A stretch of 64,000 bases of DNA from Pseudorhodoferax sp. Leaf265 (lineage in GTDB: Bacteria; Pseudomonadota; Gammaproteobacteria; Burkholderiales; Burkholderiaceae_C): positions 62,001 to 126,000 of the forward strand of contig NZ_LMMT01000009.1 of NCBI RefSeq assembly GCF_001422365.1. Reading direction: 5' to 3'. A program made the position numbers and the translations under genes. A model generated the notes under the pieces. That model had not been told where the DNA came from and did no database searches. It saw only the letters and a program-made list of their open reading frames with translations. Below, one piece after another: positions 53,324 to 62,704 of the stretch. Positions within the stretch are counted from its first letter, which is position 1; the number at the start of each line of letters is the position of its first letter.

Positions 53324-55222
53324 ATGACGATGTGGCGCAAGGGCCTGGTGGCCGTGGCGGCGGCAGCACTGGTGGCGGCCTGTGGCGGTTCCGACGATGA
53401 CAACAGCAAGCCGCTGGACCTCACCATCCTGCACATCAACGACCACCATTCCACGCTGGACAGCCAGGCCAAGACGCTCAAGCTGTCGGCCGGTGGCGCC
53501 GCGGCGCAGGACGTCACGGTGGACGCTGGCGGGTTCCCGCGCGTGACGGCCGCCATGGCCGAACTGGCCGCGCAATCGCCCAACGTACTCAAGCTGCACG
53601 CCGGTGATGCGCAGACGGGCACGCTGTACTTCAACCGCGCCGGCGCCGACGGCGAGGCCGATGCGGCCATGATGAACACCGTCTGCTTCGACGCGTTCAC
53701 GCTGGGCAACCATGAATTCGACAAAGGCGACAGCGGCCTCAAGGCCTTCATCGACCGCCTGCATGCCGGCAGCTGCCAGACGCCGGTGCTGAGCGCCAAC
53801 GTGCAGTTCGGTGCCGGCTCGGCCCTGAACGCGAGCCGCGCGCCCGGTCTCGTGCGCCCGTCCACCGTGGTCGAGCGCGGCGGCCAGAAGATCGGCATCG
53901 TGGGCCTCACGATCGCCGGCAAGACCAAGGCCTCCTCCAGCCCCGATGCCGACACCCGCTTCGAGGACGAAGCCGTGGCCGCGCAACGCGAGATCGACAA
54001 GCTGCGCGCGCAGGGCATCGACAAGATCATCCTCATGAGCCACATTGGCTATGCCTACGACCAGGAAGTCATCGCCAAGCTGTCGGGCGTGGACGTGGTC
54101 GTGGGCGGCGACTCGCACACGCTGCTGGGCCCGGCCGCGTTGACCACGACCGGCGTGGGCACGCCGGGCGGCGCCTACCCCACGCGCCTGGCCGACAAGG
54201 ACGGCAAGAACGTCTGCCTGGTCCAGGCCTGGGAGTACGCCCAGGTGGTGGGCGAGCTCAAGGTCAGCTTCGACGCCAAGGGCGAGGTCACCAGCTGCAA
54301 CGGCACACCGCACGTGCTGATCGGCAACGACTACCGCATGGGCACGGCCCTGACCGCGCCCGCGGCCACCGATGCCCAGCGCACTGCGATCGCGGCCAGC
54401 GTGGCGGCCACCGGATTTCTGCGCGTGACGGCACCGCAGGCCGCGGCCACCGCCGTGCTGCAGCCGTTCAAGGACAAGGTGGCGGTGTTCAACCAGACCC
54501 AGGTGGCGGTGGCGCCGCTGGAACTGTGCTCGCGCCGCGTGCCGGGCGGCGTCGGCTCGGCCGACTACGGCCGCTCCAGCGCGGCCTGCAGCGCCGAGGG
54601 CAGCGTGAGCGTGCGCGGCGGCGACATCCAGCAACTCGTGGCCCAGGCCTACCTCGAAGTGGCGAACGCCAGGTACGGCGGCGCCGACATCACGCTGCAA
54701 AGCGGCGGCGGCGTGCGGGTCCCGCTGCAAGGCGTGACGACGGCGGCGCAGGTCATCTCGGTCCTGCCCTTCGGCAACATGCTGTTCCGCCTGGACGTGA
54801 CGGGCCAGGAGGTCAAGGGCATGCTCGAGGACGGCCTGCAGGCGGTCTACGGCGCGGGTGGCTCGACCGGTCCCTACCCCTACACGGGCGGCATGCGCTT
54901 CGACGTCAACGCCAGCGCCACCAACGGCAGCCGCGTGAGCGGCATCGAGGTGCGCGACAAGGCCACCGGCAACTGGGTGGCGCTGGACCTGGCCAGGACC
55001 TACAGGCTGTTCGTGCTGAGCTTCAACGCCACGGGCGGCGACGGCTACACCACGCTGAAGAACGTGCCGGCCGCGCGCCGGCTGGACATCGGCGTGCTCG
55101 ACGCCGACGTGTTCTTCAGCTACATCGAAGGGCTGCCCAAGGACACGGCGACCGGCCTGCCGCTGCTGGGCCGCCTGCCGCACGCGCTGTACAGCACCAA
55201 GAGCTTCGTCGGACCCAACTGA
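53324..55222 (+). CDS. 5'-nucleotidase/metallophosphatase lipoprotein
   Basis: A 632-residue UshA/NadN-type enzyme. The leader ends in AAALVAACGGSDDD, a lipobox-like signal, so it is probably anchored in the envelope. The metallophosphatase domain has LTILHINDHHSTLD, TLGNHEFDKG and VVVGGDSHTLLG, the expected metal ligands. The C-terminal nucleotidase domain has SGGGVRVPLQGV and ends with FNATGGDGYT. It hydrolyses extracellular nucleotides for salvage of nucleoside and phosphate. GGAG lies 6 bases before the ATG. It converges with the phytochrome gene. Confidence 0.93.
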   Translation: MTMWRKGLVAVAAAALVAACGGSDDDNSKPLDLTILHINDHHSTLDSQAKTLKLSAGGAAAQDVTVDAGGFPRVTAAMAELAAQSPNVLKLHAGDAQTGTLYFNRAGADGEADAAMMNTVCFDAFTLGNHEFDKGDSGLKAFIDRLHAGSCQTPVLSANVQFGAGSALNASRAPGLVRPSTVVERGGQKIGIVGLTIAGKTKASSSPDADTRFEDEAVAAQREIDKLRAQGIDKIILMSHIGYAYDQEVIAKLSGVDVVVGGDSHTLLGPAALTTTGVGTPGGAYPTRLADKDGKNVCLVQAWEYAQVVGELKVSFDAKGEVTSCNGTPHVLIGNDYRMGTALTAPAATDAQRTAIAASVAATGFLRVTAPQAAATAVLQPFKDKVAVFNQTQVAVAPLELCSRRVPGGVGSADYGRSSAACSAEGSVSVRGGDIQQLVAQAYLEVANARYGGADITLQSGGGVRVPLQGVTTAAQVISVLPFGNMLFRLDVTGQEVKGMLEDGLQAVYGAGGSTGPYPYTGGMRFDVNASATNGSRVSGIEVRDKATGNWVALDLARTYRLFVLSFNATGGDGYTTLKNVPAARRLDIGVLDADVFFSYIEGLPKDTATGLPLLGRLPHALYSTKSFVGPN

Positions 55223-55234
55223 GGCCGCGCCGGC

Positions 55235-57361
55235 CTACGCCGGCAGCCGCAGCGTGAACACCACGTAGGGCTCGGCGTAGGCGTACTCCAGTTCGCCGCC
55301 GTGCGCCCGCGCGATCTGGCGGGCGATGTACAGACCCAGCCGCAGGCCATCGCCGCCGGCACCCAGGCCGGCAGCCCCCGGCTGGAAGGGGTCGAACAAC
55401 GCGGCCAGCACAGGGGCCGCGATCTCGGGCGCCACGTTGCTGACGTCCAGCACCACGGCCTCGCCCTCGCGGCGCAGCTGCACCACCACCGCTTCGTCCA
55501 CCGTGCCATGGCGCGCGGCATTGCCGACCAGGCAGGCCAACACCTGGCGCAGCCGCGCGGCGTGGCCGTCGAGCACCAGGCTGCGCGGCAGCTCGCGGAT
55601 GAAGCGCTGCGCCGGCTGGACCGCCTGCACCTCGTCGACGACGGCGTGCACCAGCTGCGCGAGGTCCACCGGCGCCAGCGGCAAGTCCAGGCCGGCGCCG
55701 CCGCGCACACGCGCTGCGTCCAGCACCTGGGCCACCAGGCGCTGCATGCGGCTGCCGGCCGGGCGCGGGTCGAGCGGGCCGGGCACGCCACCGTCGACGC
55801 CCGCGCTCAGCAGTGCCAACAGATGGCTGCGTGCACGGTCCAGGTCGACGCTGCGCGCCGCGGCGGCCCGCGCCAGCTCGCTGAGCAGGGGCCGCGCGAT
55901 CTCCAGGTCGGTCTCGCTCCAGGGCACACAGCGGCCGCGCACCGTGTCCTTCCACACGTCGAAGCTGCCGCGTGGCGTGAGCCGCGGCCCCAGCGGGCCA
56001 TGGCTGTACGCCTTGTCGGGCTGGCCCCCCCAGGCGATGGTCTCGACCTGCTCCTTGCGCAGCAGCACGAGCCAGCCGTCGGTGGCGTCGGAAAAGCGCA
56101 GCGCCAGCACGCCGCACCAAGGTCCCAGGGCCTCGCGCAGCGCGGGCGGCATGCCGTCTTGGCTGTCGCCCAGCCACAGGCCGCTGTGCAGCGGTGTCTG
56201 CGCGGTGAGGAAGGGCAGCAACTCGCGTGCAGCCTCCGGCGCCACACCGGTGGCGGCCAGCACGTGGCCGCGCTCGGCCAGCACCAGGCCATGGGCCTCG
56301 AACATGCTGGTCAGCGCCTCGGCCTCGCGCGCCAGCGCCTGCACGCCGTCCTCGGCGTGCAGCAGGGTCTCGATCGCGCGCGCACGCACGCCGGCCGCGG
56401 CGGCCAGGCGCTCGGCACTGGCCCGCGCCAGCGCGGTCTGCACGTCGGCCGCCAGCACATGGGCCAGCACGTCGCAGGCACTGCGCACGCGGTAGGGCAC
56501 GTGGCGCGGCCGCCTGTGGTGGCAGGCCAGCATGCCCCACAGCCGGCCCTGCACCACGATGGAGATGCTCATGGACGCGGCCACGCCCATGTTGGTGAGG
56601 TACTCGATGTGCACGGGTGAGACCGCGCGCAACACGCTGTGTGAAAGGTCCAGCGGCACGGCACCTTCGTCCTCGGCTTCGATGGGCACCGCCTGGCTGC
56701 CCACCGCGACGATGGTGCGCAGCGTGTTGAGCAGGTACAGCCGGCGCGCCTGGGCCGGAATGTCGCTGGCCGGGTAGCGGCGGCCGGCGAAGGGCTCCAG
56801 CGCGGCGTCGCGCGCCTCGGTCACCACGTCGCCGCTGTCGTCGTGGCGGAAGCGGTAGGCCATCACGCGGTCGAAGCCGGTCAGCGCGCGCACCTCCTGC
56901 GCGGCCACGGCCAGGAGATCGTCCACGCTGCGCTGGCGCTTGAGCCGCACCAAGGCCTTGTGGCCCTTGAAGGCGTCGTCGGCCAGCAGCGCGGCCTCCT
57001 CGCCCAGTAGTTCGAGCTCCAGCAGCAGCTGGCGGCCCCGGCGGTGGCCGATCAGCTCGAAATGCCGGTCAGCCAGCGTGACCTGGATGGCCACGGGCTG
57101 CGATTCGTCGGCCTCGGCCGACAGGCAATCCTGCACCAGGCCGTGCATGGCTGCGTCGGCGGCGAAGCAGGTCTCGCCGAGCGGCTGGCCCAGCACCGGC
57201 GCCGCGGCGCCCAGCAGGTCGTCGGCATTGGCGCTGCGGTGCGACAGGCGGCCATCGGCGCCGAAGGCCAGCAGCACGCCGTGCGACTGGATGCGGCCAG
57301 GGATGTGGATGGGCTCCTGGTCGCAGTTGGACAGCCCCAGCGGAGCGGCTTGCGTGTTCAC
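55235..57361 (-). CDS. bphP: Bacteriophytochrome with degenerate kinase domain
   Basis: A 708-residue red/far-red photoreceptor. The biliverdin-binding Cys13 is in LSNCDQEPIHIPGRIQSHG; PAS, GAF (RYPASDIPAQARRLY) and PHY regions follow. The histidine-kinase part keeps the N-box LVGNAARHG and a G-box GDGLRLGLYIARQIARAHGG. The H-box is lost: where relatives have a GHDLRxPL-type motif this protein reads LSAGVDGGVPG, with Ala520 in place of His. It should bind biliverdin and switch with light but cannot autophosphorylate in the usual way. GTG start with GTGA overlap to the heme oxygenase gene. No response regulator is adjacent. Confidence 0.92.
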   Translation of the reverse strand: MNTQAAPLGLSNCDQEPIHIPGRIQSHGVLLAFGADGRLSHRSANADDLLGAAAPVLGQPLGETCFAADAAMHGLVQDCLSAEADESQPVAIQVTLADRHFELIGHRRGRQLLLELELLGEEAALLADDAFKGHKALVRLKRQRSVDDLLAVAAQEVRALTGFDRVMAYRFRHDDSGDVVTEARDAALEPFAGRRYPASDIPAQARRLYLLNTLRTIVAVGSQAVPIEAEDEGAVPLDLSHSVLRAVSPVHIEYLTNMGVAASMSISIVVQGRLWGMLACHHRRPRHVPYRVRSACDVLAHVLAADVQTALARASAERLAAAAGVRARAIETLLHAEDGVQALAREAEALTSMFEAHGLVLAERGHVLAATGVAPEAARELLPFLTAQTPLHSGLWLGDSQDGMPPALREALGPWCGVLALRFSDATDGWLVLLRKEQVETIAWGGQPDKAYSHGPLGPRLTPRGSFDVWKDTVRGRCVPWSETDLEIARPLLSELARAAAARSVDLDRARSHLLALLSAGVDGGVPGPLDPRPAGSRMQRLVAQVLDAARVRGGAGLDLPLAPVDLAQLVHAVVDEVQAVQPAQRFIRELPRSLVLDGHAARLRQVLACLVGNAARHGTVDEAVVVQLRREGEAVVLDVSNVAPEIAAPVLAALFDPFQPGAAGLGAGGDGLRLGLYIARQIARAHGGELEYAYAEPYVVFTLRLPA

Positions 57362-57921
57362 GGCATCAAGCCCCCCTGCCGAAAGCGCGCCAGCAGGTCT
57401 TCGAACGCCCAACGGGCGGCGGCACAGGCGGCGGCCACGTCGGCCGGCTGCACGAGCGCGGCACGCAGCGCCTGCAGGAAGCCGTTCCAGTGCGAACCGG
57501 TGCCCGTGCCGCGGCCTTCCAGGTAACGCAACGGCGCATCGACGCCCGCGCGCCGCAGGCGCTGGTGCAGCACGCGGCCGCCCAATTGCGAGCCCTCGAC
57601 CACATAGGCCACGCCCCAGGCGGCGGCATCACCGTCCAGCGGCGGCCGGGTGGCCCCCGCGGGAGCGACGGCAAGGCTGGCATCGCCGAGGTCGGCGCAC
57701 AGCGGCTCCAGCAGGCCCTGGCCCCAGCCGGTGCGGTGCAGCAGCGGCGTCAGGTCCGACAGCCAGCCGTGCAGCACGCGCAGGTGCTGGTGGTAGTGGT
57801 GCAGAGATTGGGTGGCATCGGCTGGCTGGGCCAGCGGCAGCTGGCTGTCCAGTCGAGCATGCAGCGCCTGCGTGGCACTGCGCAGCGCCTGCAGGGGATC
57901 ACCCGGTGCAGCCGCCCGCAT
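57358..57921 (-). CDS. bphO: Heme oxygenase (BphO)
   Basis: A 187-residue biliverdin-forming heme oxygenase. The proximal heme ligand is probably His21 in LRSATQALHARLD, and the distal-helix motif is YVVEGSQLGGRVL. It opens heme to biliverdin IX-alpha, iron and CO, supplying the phytochrome's chromophore. Translation is coupled to bphP through a GTGA overlap. I use the ATG at 57921; an in-frame TTG at 57981 would add 20 residues. Neither has a clear ribosome site. Confidence 0.9.
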   Translation of the reverse strand: MRAAAPGDPLQALRSATQALHARLDSQLPLAQPADATQSLHHYHQHLRVLHGWLSDLTPLLHRTGWGQGLLEPLCADLGDASLAVAPAGATRPPLDGDAAAWGVAYVVEGSQLGGRVLHQRLRRAGVDAPLRYLEGRGTGTGSHWNGFLQALRAALVQPADVAAACAAARWAFEDLLARFRQGGLMP

Positions 57922-58011
57922 GGCGTCGTTTGACAAGGAAGAAATCGCCCCCGGGCGAGATGGATGAGTGACGGGGGCCAATGGTAATGCCGCGCCCTGC
58001 GGCGCCCTACA

Positions 58012-59256
58012 TCATTTGATGGGCCGGCGCCGCCGCGCAAGCGCCCATCCGGCCGCCGCCAGGCCCAGCAACGCCGCCAGCGGAGGCTCGGGCACCTCGT
58101 TGCCAGGTGCGAAGCCCAGTTGCAGGCTGGCCACGCGCTGCAGCAGCTCCGCATCGCGCCCGGCGATGCCCAGGTCGCGCGCGGCGATCTCGCCGGCACC
58201 GAAGCCCGCAGGGTCCAGGCCGGTCAGCGTGCCGTACAGCGTCAGCGCGCTCAGGTAGGAGCCGTACAGGCTGGCGTGGGTGCCGTCGTCCCACCACAGG
58301 TCGGGCAGCCCATCCGTGCCGGCATCGGGCGCGTAGTGGTTGGCCGTGGCCACGCCCATGGCCAGCGCGAGCATGAAGGCCTCGCCCACGGGCGCCACGG
58401 CGGTGATGCCGCCGCTGCCGTCGGCACCGGCGTCCTGCGCGGCCTGCGCGTAGGCGTCGCGCAGATCGACCGTCATGTCCTGCAGCGAGGCGTAGAACGG
58501 GGTGGCCGGCGTGTCCGTGAAGCTGACGGCGCCGGTCACGGGATCGGTCACCGTGGTGAAGGGCGCATTGACGAGGTTGGGCCGGGCCCAGGTCTGGTAC
58601 AGGTAGACCTCGGTGTCGGCACTGGCGTTGGGATTGGCCGGGATCTCGCGCAGGTTGCCGCAGGTGCCGGTGGAGGCGCCCGTGATCGCGGCGCAGGCGG
58701 CATTGCTGCCGCCGATCAGCTCGCGCTCGCGGTAGGCCAGCGCCTGGCCCTGGTGGATGTAGTTCTCCAGCAGGTTCACGTAGGTGTTGAAGTAGGCCGG
58801 GTTGGAGGCGAGCCCGGCCTGCTTGGGCAGTGGCTCGTCGCTCTGCTCCTGCAGCACGACCTTGCTCCAGGCCTGGCTGGCGACATTGCCGCGCAGGTCC
58901 CAGCCGGCCGGGTTGCTGTTGAGGAAGTGGCCGCGCAGCGAGGCCGCGTTGCGCGTGGACAGCGCCACCTGGTAGTCGAGCCCGGCCTGCACGGTGAGCT
59001 GCTTGAAAATGCCGGCCACGCCGCCCCAGGGGTGCGGCTCGAAGGCATTGCTGCCGGTGCTGTTGGCGGCGGCCATGGGCGCCGTGAGGTCGCGCACGTT
59101 GGCGGTGTTGTAGCTCATCACCGGGTCGACGCGGCCGAAGGTGTAGCTGTTGCCGACGAACAGCACGCTGATGGGTTCGGCCTGGGCGGCCGCGCAGGCC
59201 AGCAGGGCCGGCAATGCCAGGGCGCGCAGCGTGGCGCGCGCGGTGGTGCGGTTCAT
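58012..59256 (-). CDS. PEP-CTERM sorted SGNH-hydrolase-like protein
   Basis: A 414-residue exported protein. The N-terminal signal (ATLRALALPALLACAAAQA) is followed by ISVLFVGNSYTFGRVDPV, an SGNH-type block resembling GDS esterases (GNSYT). The C terminus is a complete PEP-CTERM signal: EVPEPPLAALLGLAAAGWAL plus a basic RRRR tail. Such proteins are processed by exosortase (EpsH/XrtA type) and often accompany exopolysaccharide. No exosortase gene is in the window. GGAGA lies upstream of the ATG. The late conserved DGTHAS motif (DDGTHASLYGSYL) could hold the catalytic Asp and His. Confidence 0.85.
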   Translation of the reverse strand: MNRTTARATLRALALPALLACAAAQAEPISVLFVGNSYTFGRVDPVMSYNTANVRDLTAPMAAANSTGSNAFEPHPWGGVAGIFKQLTVQAGLDYQVALSTRNAASLRGHFLNSNPAGWDLRGNVASQAWSKVVLQEQSDEPLPKQAGLASNPAYFNTYVNLLENYIHQGQALAYRERELIGGSNAACAAITGASTGTCGNLREIPANPNASADTEVYLYQTWARPNLVNAPFTTVTDPVTGAVSFTDTPATPFYASLQDMTVDLRDAYAQAAQDAGADGSGGITAVAPVGEAFMLALAMGVATANHYAPDAGTDGLPDLWWDDGTHASLYGSYLSALTLYGTLTGLDPAGFGAGEIAARDLGIAGRDAELLQRVASLQLGFAPGNEVPEPPLAALLGLAAAGWALARRRRPIK

Positions 59257-59329
59257 GGATCTGTCTCCGTGTCGTTGGGGCGCCGATGCTAGGGCGGCCC
59301 CCAAGCCAGATCAAATACCTGAAACCGCT

Positions 59330-59363
59330 GCTCCGCATACGTTCTGCATATGCGGTGCGGAGC
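59330..59363. repeat. Nested inverted repeats between queF and the PEP-CTERM gene
   Basis: Two overlapping inverted repeats use the same bases: GCTCCGCA (59330-59337) with TGCGGAGC (59356-59363), and CCGCATA (59333-59339) with TATGCGG (59349-59355). They cannot form at the same time. The site is 73 bp upstream of the PEP-CTERM start and just after queF on the minus strand. No T-tract follows, so an operator or an mRNA element is more likely than a terminator. Confidence 0.45.
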
Positions 59364-59371
59364 CTTGTCGG

Positions 59372-60217
59372 CTACTGCCGCGCCGTGCGCACGTTGGCCG
59401 GCACCGCGCCCGGATGGCTGGTGCGCCAGGGGTTGATGTCCAGGCCGCCACGCCGCGTGTAGCGCGCATAGACGGTCAGCTTGACCGGCCGGCAACGGCG
59501 CCAGATGTCCATGAAGATGCGCTCCACGCACTGCTCATGGAACTCGTTGTGGTTGCGAAAGCTCACGATGTACTGCAGCAGGCCGGCCTGGTCGATCTGC
59601 GGGCCCGAGTAGGCGATCTGCACGCTGCCCCAGTCGGGCTGGCCCGTGACCAGGCAGTTGCTCTTGAGCAGGTCGGAGGTCAGCACCTCGGTGACGGGCG
59701 ATTCGTCGAAGGCCGCCGTCAGCAGCGTGGGGTCGGGCTGGTACTGCGTGCATTCGAGGTCGAGCCGGTCCAGGCTCAGGCCGTCGAGCTCGTGGATGGG
59801 CTGCTGGTCGAACTGCTCGGGCAGCAGCACGCGCACGCCCACCGTGGCGGGCGTGGCGCTGCCGCGCCAGACGGCCTCGGAGATGTCGGTGCGCAGGCGC
59901 GCGCGCACGTCGTCCACGCTGTCGAAGCGCGTGTTCGTGAAGCTGCCCAGGTAAAGCTTGAAGGACTTGCTCTCGACGATGTTGGGCGTCTCGCAGGGGA
60001 TGGTGAACTGCACCAGCGCCACCTGCGGCTTGCCGCGCGGGTTGAGCCAGCTCAGCTCATAGGCCGTCCAGAGGTCGGCGCCGAAAAAGGGTGTCTTGCC
60101 ATCCGCACCGATCTCGGCGCGCTTTTCGGCGCGGGCGATCGGGAACAGCAGCGATGCGTCGTACTGGTCGGCGTAGGGCGAGGCCTTGCCGAGCGGGGAA
60201 TGTTCAGGCGAATTCAC
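59372..60217 (-). CDS. queF: NADPH-dependent 7-cyano-7-deazaguanine reductase (type II QueF)
   Basis: A 281-residue two-domain QueF, the size of the E. coli enzyme (282). The catalytic region is [18 protein letters not shown], with Cys and Asp in the expected positions, and [17 protein letters not shown] is in the C-terminal half. It reduces preQ0 to preQ1 in queuosine biosynthesis. The GTG start ([10 protein letters not shown]) overlaps the end of the preceding dioxygenase gene by 14 bp. The family N terminus [10 protein letters not shown] begins directly there, which supports the start. Confidence 0.95.
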   Translation of the reverse strand: MNSPEHSPLGKASPYADQYDASLLFPIARAEKRAEIGADGKTPFFGADLWTAYELSWLNPRGKPQVALVQFTIPCETPNIVESKSFKLYLGSFTNTRFDSVDDVRARLRTDISEAVWRGSATPATVGVRVLLPEQFDQQPIHELDGLSLDRLDLECTQYQPDPTLLTAAFDESPVTEVLTSDLLKSNCLVTGQPDWGSVQIAYSGPQIDQAGLLQYIVSFRNHNEFHEQCVERIFMDIWRRCRPVKLTVYARYTRRGGLDINPWRTSHPGAVPANVRTARQ

Positions 60218-61067
60218 GTTCTCTGAGCCACTTGGTGGCAATCCATTTTTCTCCGGCCAGCACGGGCGAGCCACCGTGCAGGGTGCGCGTGCTCGGGTGC
60301 GGACGGTCGTAACTGAAGAAGACGGCGTTGCCGCGCTTGGGCGCGACCTCCAGGTGCACATCGGGAAACACCGTGCCGCCGCCGCGCTCGGGCTCGCCCA
60401 GGTACATCACCAGCGTGCCCACGCGCTGGCCACCGCGCTTCAGGATGCTGGGCGTGCCGGGTTCGGCCGGGTCGAAATAGTCGTAGTGCGGCTTGTACTC
60501 GGCGCCGGGGCCGTAGCGCAGGATCTGCAGGCCCTCGCCGTTCTCCAGCGGCCAGCGCAGCAGCGCGGCGATGCGCGCCTCGATGCGTTCGATGAGTTCG
60601 GTCTCGCCGCGCTGGAAGAACATGCCGTCGCTGGTGCGGTCGACATTGATCTCCTCGCCGCCGGTCTTGGTGGCCACGGTGCGCGAGCGCGCCATGCGCG
60701 GGCTCGCCAGGTCGATCAACGCCTCGCACTCTGCATCGGACAGCAGGCCGCCGAACACCACGATGCGCGGCTGCAGCTGGGCACTCAGCACATGCACGCG
60801 GCGGTCTTCGGCCTGCAGGTACAGCGGCGAATCGTCGAGCGCGGGCTCGGGCACGGTGGTCGCGGGCGGCAGCCCTGCCGCCACGGCGTTCTGCTCCAGG
60901 TGCTCGCGCAGCGTGTTCTCCAGGGCCTCGATGGCCACGTCTTCTTCCCAGCCCGCGTCGCGCATGGCCTGGAGCACCACCTCGGCCGCGTGGCCGGCCT
61001 GGGCCTGCTCCACGATCCATTGGCGCAGCTGCGGCGTGATGGCCTGGGTCGGTGCGTTGGCGGACAT
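60204..61067 (-). CDS. Prolyl-4-hydroxylase-like 2OG-Fe(II) dioxygenase
   Basis: A 287-residue 2-oxoglutarate/Fe(II) dioxygenase. The first 70 residues are a helical, UBA-like segment ([20 protein letters not shown]). The catalytic domain has the HxD pair in [10 protein letters not shown], the distal His in TLHGGSPV and the 2OG-binding Lys in [11 protein letters not shown]. The family (P4Hc) hydroxylates proline in proteins; bacterial targets include EF-Tu in Pseudomonas. The target here is unknown. A good AAGGAG site precedes the ATG. It overlaps queF by 14 bp and follows yaaA after 21 bp. Confidence 0.9.
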   Translation of the reverse strand: MSANAPTQAITPQLRQWIVEQAQAGHAAEVVLQAMRDAGWEEDVAIEALENTLREHLEQNAVAAGLPPATTVPEPALDDSPLYLQAEDRRVHVLSAQLQPRIVVFGGLLSDAECEALIDLASPRMARSRTVATKTGGEEINVDRTSDGMFFQRGETELIERIEARIAALLRWPLENGEGLQILRYGPGAEYKPHYDYFDPAEPGTPSILKRGGQRVGTLVMYLGEPERGGGTVFPDVHLEVAPKRGNAVFFSYDRPHPSTRTLHGGSPVLAGEKWIATKWLREREFA

Positions 61068-61088
61068 GGGGCTCCTTTTCTCTGCGGT

Positions 61089-61862
61089 TCAGCCGGCGCG
61101 GCGCCGGAACACCAGCCGGTTCGGCTCGGACACGTCGGCGTCGTAGGCATAGCCTTCCAGGTCGAACTGGCGCAGCTTGGCTGGGGTGGCGATGCGGTGG
61201 GTGATGGCGTAGCGCGCCATGAGGCCGCGCGCACGCTTGGCGAAGAAGCTGACGACCTTGTAGTTGCCGGCCTTGTACTCCTCGAACACGCATTCGACCA
61301 CACGGGCCTGCAGCGTCTTGCGGTCCACGGCCTTGAAGTACTCCTGCGAGGCCAGGTTCACGACCACGGGGTGCTTGCTGCCCGAGAGTTCGGCATCCAG
61401 GTACTCGGCCAGGCGGGGTCCCCAGAACTGGTAGAGGTTGCTGCCGCGCTCGGTGGCCAGGGCCGTGCCCATCTCCAGGCGGTAGGGCTGCATGCGGTCC
61501 AGCGGGCGCAGCACGCCGTACAGGCCGGACAGGATGCGCAAATGCTTCTGCGCCCAGCGCAGGTCCTCGGCCGGCATGGCGCGCGCGTCCAGGCCGCCGT
61601 AGACATCGCCGTCGAACGCCAGCACGGCCGGGCGCGAGTTGCGCGCCGTGGAGCGCGGGCTGTGCGCCTGGTAGCGCGCGACGTTGAGCGAGGCCAGCTG
61701 GTCGGACAGATCCATGAGCTCGGCGATCTGCTGCGGCGACTTCTCGCGCAGCACGGCGATGAGCTCGGCCGTCTGCTCGGCAAACAGCGGCTGGGTGTGC
61801 GAGACCGGCGTGGCCGGGCTCTCGTAGTCGAGCGACTTGGCGGGGGACAGCAGGAACAGCAT
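61089..61862 (-). CDS. yaaA: YaaA (UPF0246) peroxide-stress protein
   Basis: A 257-residue protein with the family hallmarks MLFLLSPAKSLDYESP at the N terminus, VYGGLDARAMPAEDL, HLRILSGLYGVLRPLD and MQPYRLEMGT. The C-terminal region has VVSFFAKRARGLMARYA. E. coli YaaA lowers free iron during hydrogen peroxide stress and binds DNA. It is in a minus-strand group with the dioxygenase and queF genes. The start is fixed by the conserved first residues. Confidence 0.95.
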   Translation of the reverse strand: MLFLLSPAKSLDYESPATPVSHTQPLFAEQTAELIAVLREKSPQQIAELMDLSDQLASLNVARYQAHSPRSTARNSRPAVLAFDGDVYGGLDARAMPAEDLRWAQKHLRILSGLYGVLRPLDRMQPYRLEMGTALATERGSNLYQFWGPRLAEYLDAELSGSKHPVVVNLASQEYFKAVDRKTLQARVVECVFEEYKAGNYKVVSFFAKRARGLMARYAITHRIATPAKLRQFDLEGYAYDADVSEPNRLVFRRRAG

Positions 61863-61912
61863 GCTTGGCGGGAAAAAGTGCAGCCGGAAATTATCCGGCA
61901 CGACCAAAACCC

Positions 61913-62704
61913 TCAGCGCAAGGCCACTGCCAGTGTGTCGAACGGGGCCGTGATGCGCGTGGACCAGCGCTGGCCGGCGGCGATGGGCCAGGCGTCGGTC
62001 CAGGTGCCCGTGGTGACCACGTCGCCGGCCGCCAGGGCCGGCGCGCCGGGGCAGGCCTGCAACTCCAGCACGAAGTGCAGCAGCGCGTGCAGCGGGCCGT
62101 CGAGCACGTTGGCGCCCAGGCCTTCGTCGACCAGGCGTTCGCCCTCGAACAGCTGCAGGCGCGCCGCGCCGAGCTGCGCATCGAGTGCCGCGCCGCTGCT
62201 GGCCAACCGGCGCACGGGCGTGCGGCGCCCGACCAGCAGCCGCGCATGCAGGCCACCGTCGGCCACGGGCTCGGCGGCGCTCGCGAACTTCCAGGCGCAG
62301 TGCGACTGCACGACCTCGAAGCTCGGCGCCAGCCATTGCACACAGGCAAACAACTGCTCCAGCGTGGCGCCGGCCGGCGGTGTGGCGGCCAGTCCGAAGG
62401 CGATCTCGGGTTCGATGCGCGGGTTGCAGGTACCGGCCAGGTCGACCTGGCCCTCGCCTTCGCAGAACTGCAACGTCGTGTCCCAGACCGTGCCCCAGAT
62501 CGGCGCGTGGATGCCGTAGCGCGGCCAGATCGTGCGGTTGGTGAAGCCGACCTTGTAGCCACGCGGCTGCTCGCCGCGTGCGCTGCGCAGGCCGCGCACG
62601 GCCAGCGCGCTCTCATAGCCGGCGGCCAGGTCCGGCGCGATGCCGTGTTCGGCCGGCCAGGGCGCGGCGCTGTCGCAATGCGAAAGAAGGGCTTGAGGCG
62701 TCAT
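61913..62704 (-). CDS. 2-keto-4-pentenoate hydratase/decarboxylase-family protein
   Basis: A 263-residue MhpD/FAH-related protein. The conserved parts are GYKVGFTNRTIWPRYGIHAPIWG, the acidic metal-binding stretch IEPEIAFGLA, and the ending GDVVTTGTWTDAWPIAAGQRW. Members add water to 2-hydroxypenta-2,4-dienoate or decarboxylate oxalocrotonate in meta-cleavage pathways. It lies 104 bp downstream of an amidohydrolase gene on the same strand; the gap holds a CCCCGC-AA-GCGGGG palindrome (62779-62792). A shared aromatic-type pathway is likely, but the substrate is not known. Confidence 0.82.
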   Translation of the reverse strand: MTPQALLSHCDSAAPWPAEHGIAPDLAAGYESALAVRGLRSARGEQPRGYKVGFTNRTIWPRYGIHAPIWGTVWDTTLQFCEGEGQVDLAGTCNPRIEPEIAFGLAATPPAGATLEQLFACVQWLAPSFEVVQSHCAWKFASAAEPVADGGLHARLLVGRRTPVRRLASSGAALDAQLGAARLQLFEGERLVDEGLGANVLDGPLHALLHFVLELQACPGAPALAAGDVVTTGTWTDAWPIAAGQRWSTRITAPFDTLAVALR

